Of a stretch of DNA of 64,000 nucleotides, positions 63,504 to 64,000 are shown piece by piece. Under the pieces are notes generated by a model. It was not told where the DNA came from, did no database searches, and saw nothing but the letters and a program-made list of their open reading frames with translations. Location: contig NZ_CP121666.1 of NCBI RefSeq assembly GCF_029714325.1, forward strand, positions 6,355,001 to 6,419,000. The letters are read 5' to 3'. The DNA comes from Bradyrhizobium sp. CB1717. GTDB taxonomy: Bacteria > Pseudomonadota > Alphaproteobacteria > Rhizobiales > Xanthobacteraceae. Both the position numbers and the translations under genes were made by a program. How positions within the stretch are numbered: position 1 is the first letter of the stretch; every line of letters starts with the position of its first letter.

Positions 63504-64000
63504 ATGATCATCGAGTTTCGTTGTGAAATTGAGCATGCGCGGCGGTGGATGGACCGCGAGACTCTGTCGATCGACGGGCGCGACGTTCCCGTTCAAATCG
63601 CCTGGACGGCAACCGCGGAGCCGCGGCCCGCAGGTCTCGACATGCTGTTCGAGCTCGAACGCATTGTGCTGCACAAGGGCAAACACAGCGGCGCCTCCAG
63701 GCTGAAGGTCGCTGCACAACGGACGCAGGCGCCCGGCGCTACGGCCGACGTGATCGTCGACTTCACCAGCGCTGCGCGGGATCCCGACAGCGCTGCCCGA
63801 TTGTATCTCCGCCCGCGGTTCAATGGAGCCGCAGGCGAGAACGCCGCGCTCGCCGCCATTCTCGCCGGCGACCTGCCCGTCATCGAGATCGTCAACGAGG
63901 TCGATGGAGCGGTTCTCGATCGCGGTCACCCGTCCGGAGAGATTGCGGCCGGTCTCAGCGGCGCGCTCGAAACGGTCATGGCGCGGACCATGACCATGGT
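63504..64000 (+). CDS. unknown exopolysaccharide-cluster protein, 3' end outside window
   Basis: From ATG at 63504, 19 bp after the glycosyltransferase stop, the frame is open to the window edge (about 165 codons). It starts MIIEFRCEIEHARRWMDRET and contains GLDMLFELERIVLHKGKHSG and TADVIVDFTSAARDPDS. The N-terminal part shows beta/alpha alternation. I do not recognise the family. Close spacing suggests translation together with the GT4 gene and a role in the same pathway. Confidence 0.72.
   Translation, partial: MIIEFRCEIEHARRWMDRETLSIDGRDVPVQIAWTATAEPRPAGLDMLFELERIVLHKGKHSGASRLKVAAQRTQAPGATADVIVDFTSAARDPDSAARLYLRPRFNGAAGENAALAAILAGDLPVIEIVNEVDGAVLDRGHPSGEIAAGLSGALETVMARTMTM

Noticed and set aside
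1..64000. tRNA, rRNA, insertion sequences or prophage genes
   Set aside because: I looked for them along the window and saw no transposase, integrase or structured RNA gene; a tRNA or RNA-family scan would be needed for certainty.

Overview
The window reads as chromosomal DNA of a GC-rich alphaproteobacterium of the Rhizobiales, most probably Bradyrhizobium or a close relative. This is inferred from codon use, the gene families present and a Caulobacter-type Tad pilus locus; no rRNA, tRNA or housekeeping marker is present to confirm it. I found no CRISPR array, insertion sequence, phage gene or plasmid origin.

Layout. (1) 1-2361: two divergent polytopic membrane proteins, the first a GT87-type mannosyltransferase-like protein cut by the window edge. 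(2) 2419-14538, all on the minus strand: a Tad/Flp pilus locus. In transcription order it holds two prepilins, prepilin peptidase CpaA, CpaB, CpaE/TadZ, ATPase CpaF/TadA, TadB, TadC, TadE-like, TadG-like, TadE-like, secretin CpaC, a small lipoprotein and TadD. Four successive junctions from cpaB to tadC are 4-nt overlaps. CpaC is displaced to the far end and no cpaD is seen. (3) 15059-19110: a polytopic membrane protein, an acyltransferase-3 protein and a second GT87 protein. (4) 19.1-22.3 kb: small or unknown genes, including an XRE-type regulator and two exported proteins. (5) 22351-50763: a type I secretion module. It has a PrtD-like ABC exporter and HlyD-like adaptor, a kexin-like S8 protease with P-domain and RTX-like tail, a 1419-residue repeat protein, five small unknown genes and a 5080-residue adhesin-like protein. 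The last combines FecR-like, beta-propeller, Ig-like, beta-helix and RTX regions. (6) 51.3-53.2 kb: small genes (ParB-like domain, DUF3303, unknown). (7) 53197-64000: an exopolysaccharide cluster of the Wzx/Wzy type with genes on alternating strands: GH5 glycanase, Wzy-like polymerase, CelD-type acetyltransferase, FAD oxidoreductase, Wzx-like flippase, a Wzz-type co-polymerase with a degenerate kinase domain, a GT4 glycosyltransferase and a partial unknown gene.

How the parts fit. Almost everything serves the cell surface: Tad pili for attachment, T1SS-exported adhesins and a protease, and an exopolysaccharide. The most striking regulatory signal lies just upstream of the giant adhesin: three TTAA boxes at exact 11-bp spacing, including a full TTAA-N7-TTAAC. 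This is the consensus for CtrA, the alphaproteobacterial cell-cycle regulator, and suggests cell-cycle-timed adhesin production (inference). The two giant genes contain near-identical tandem repeats (357 bp x4 and 366 bp x7), so their lengths probably vary between strains.
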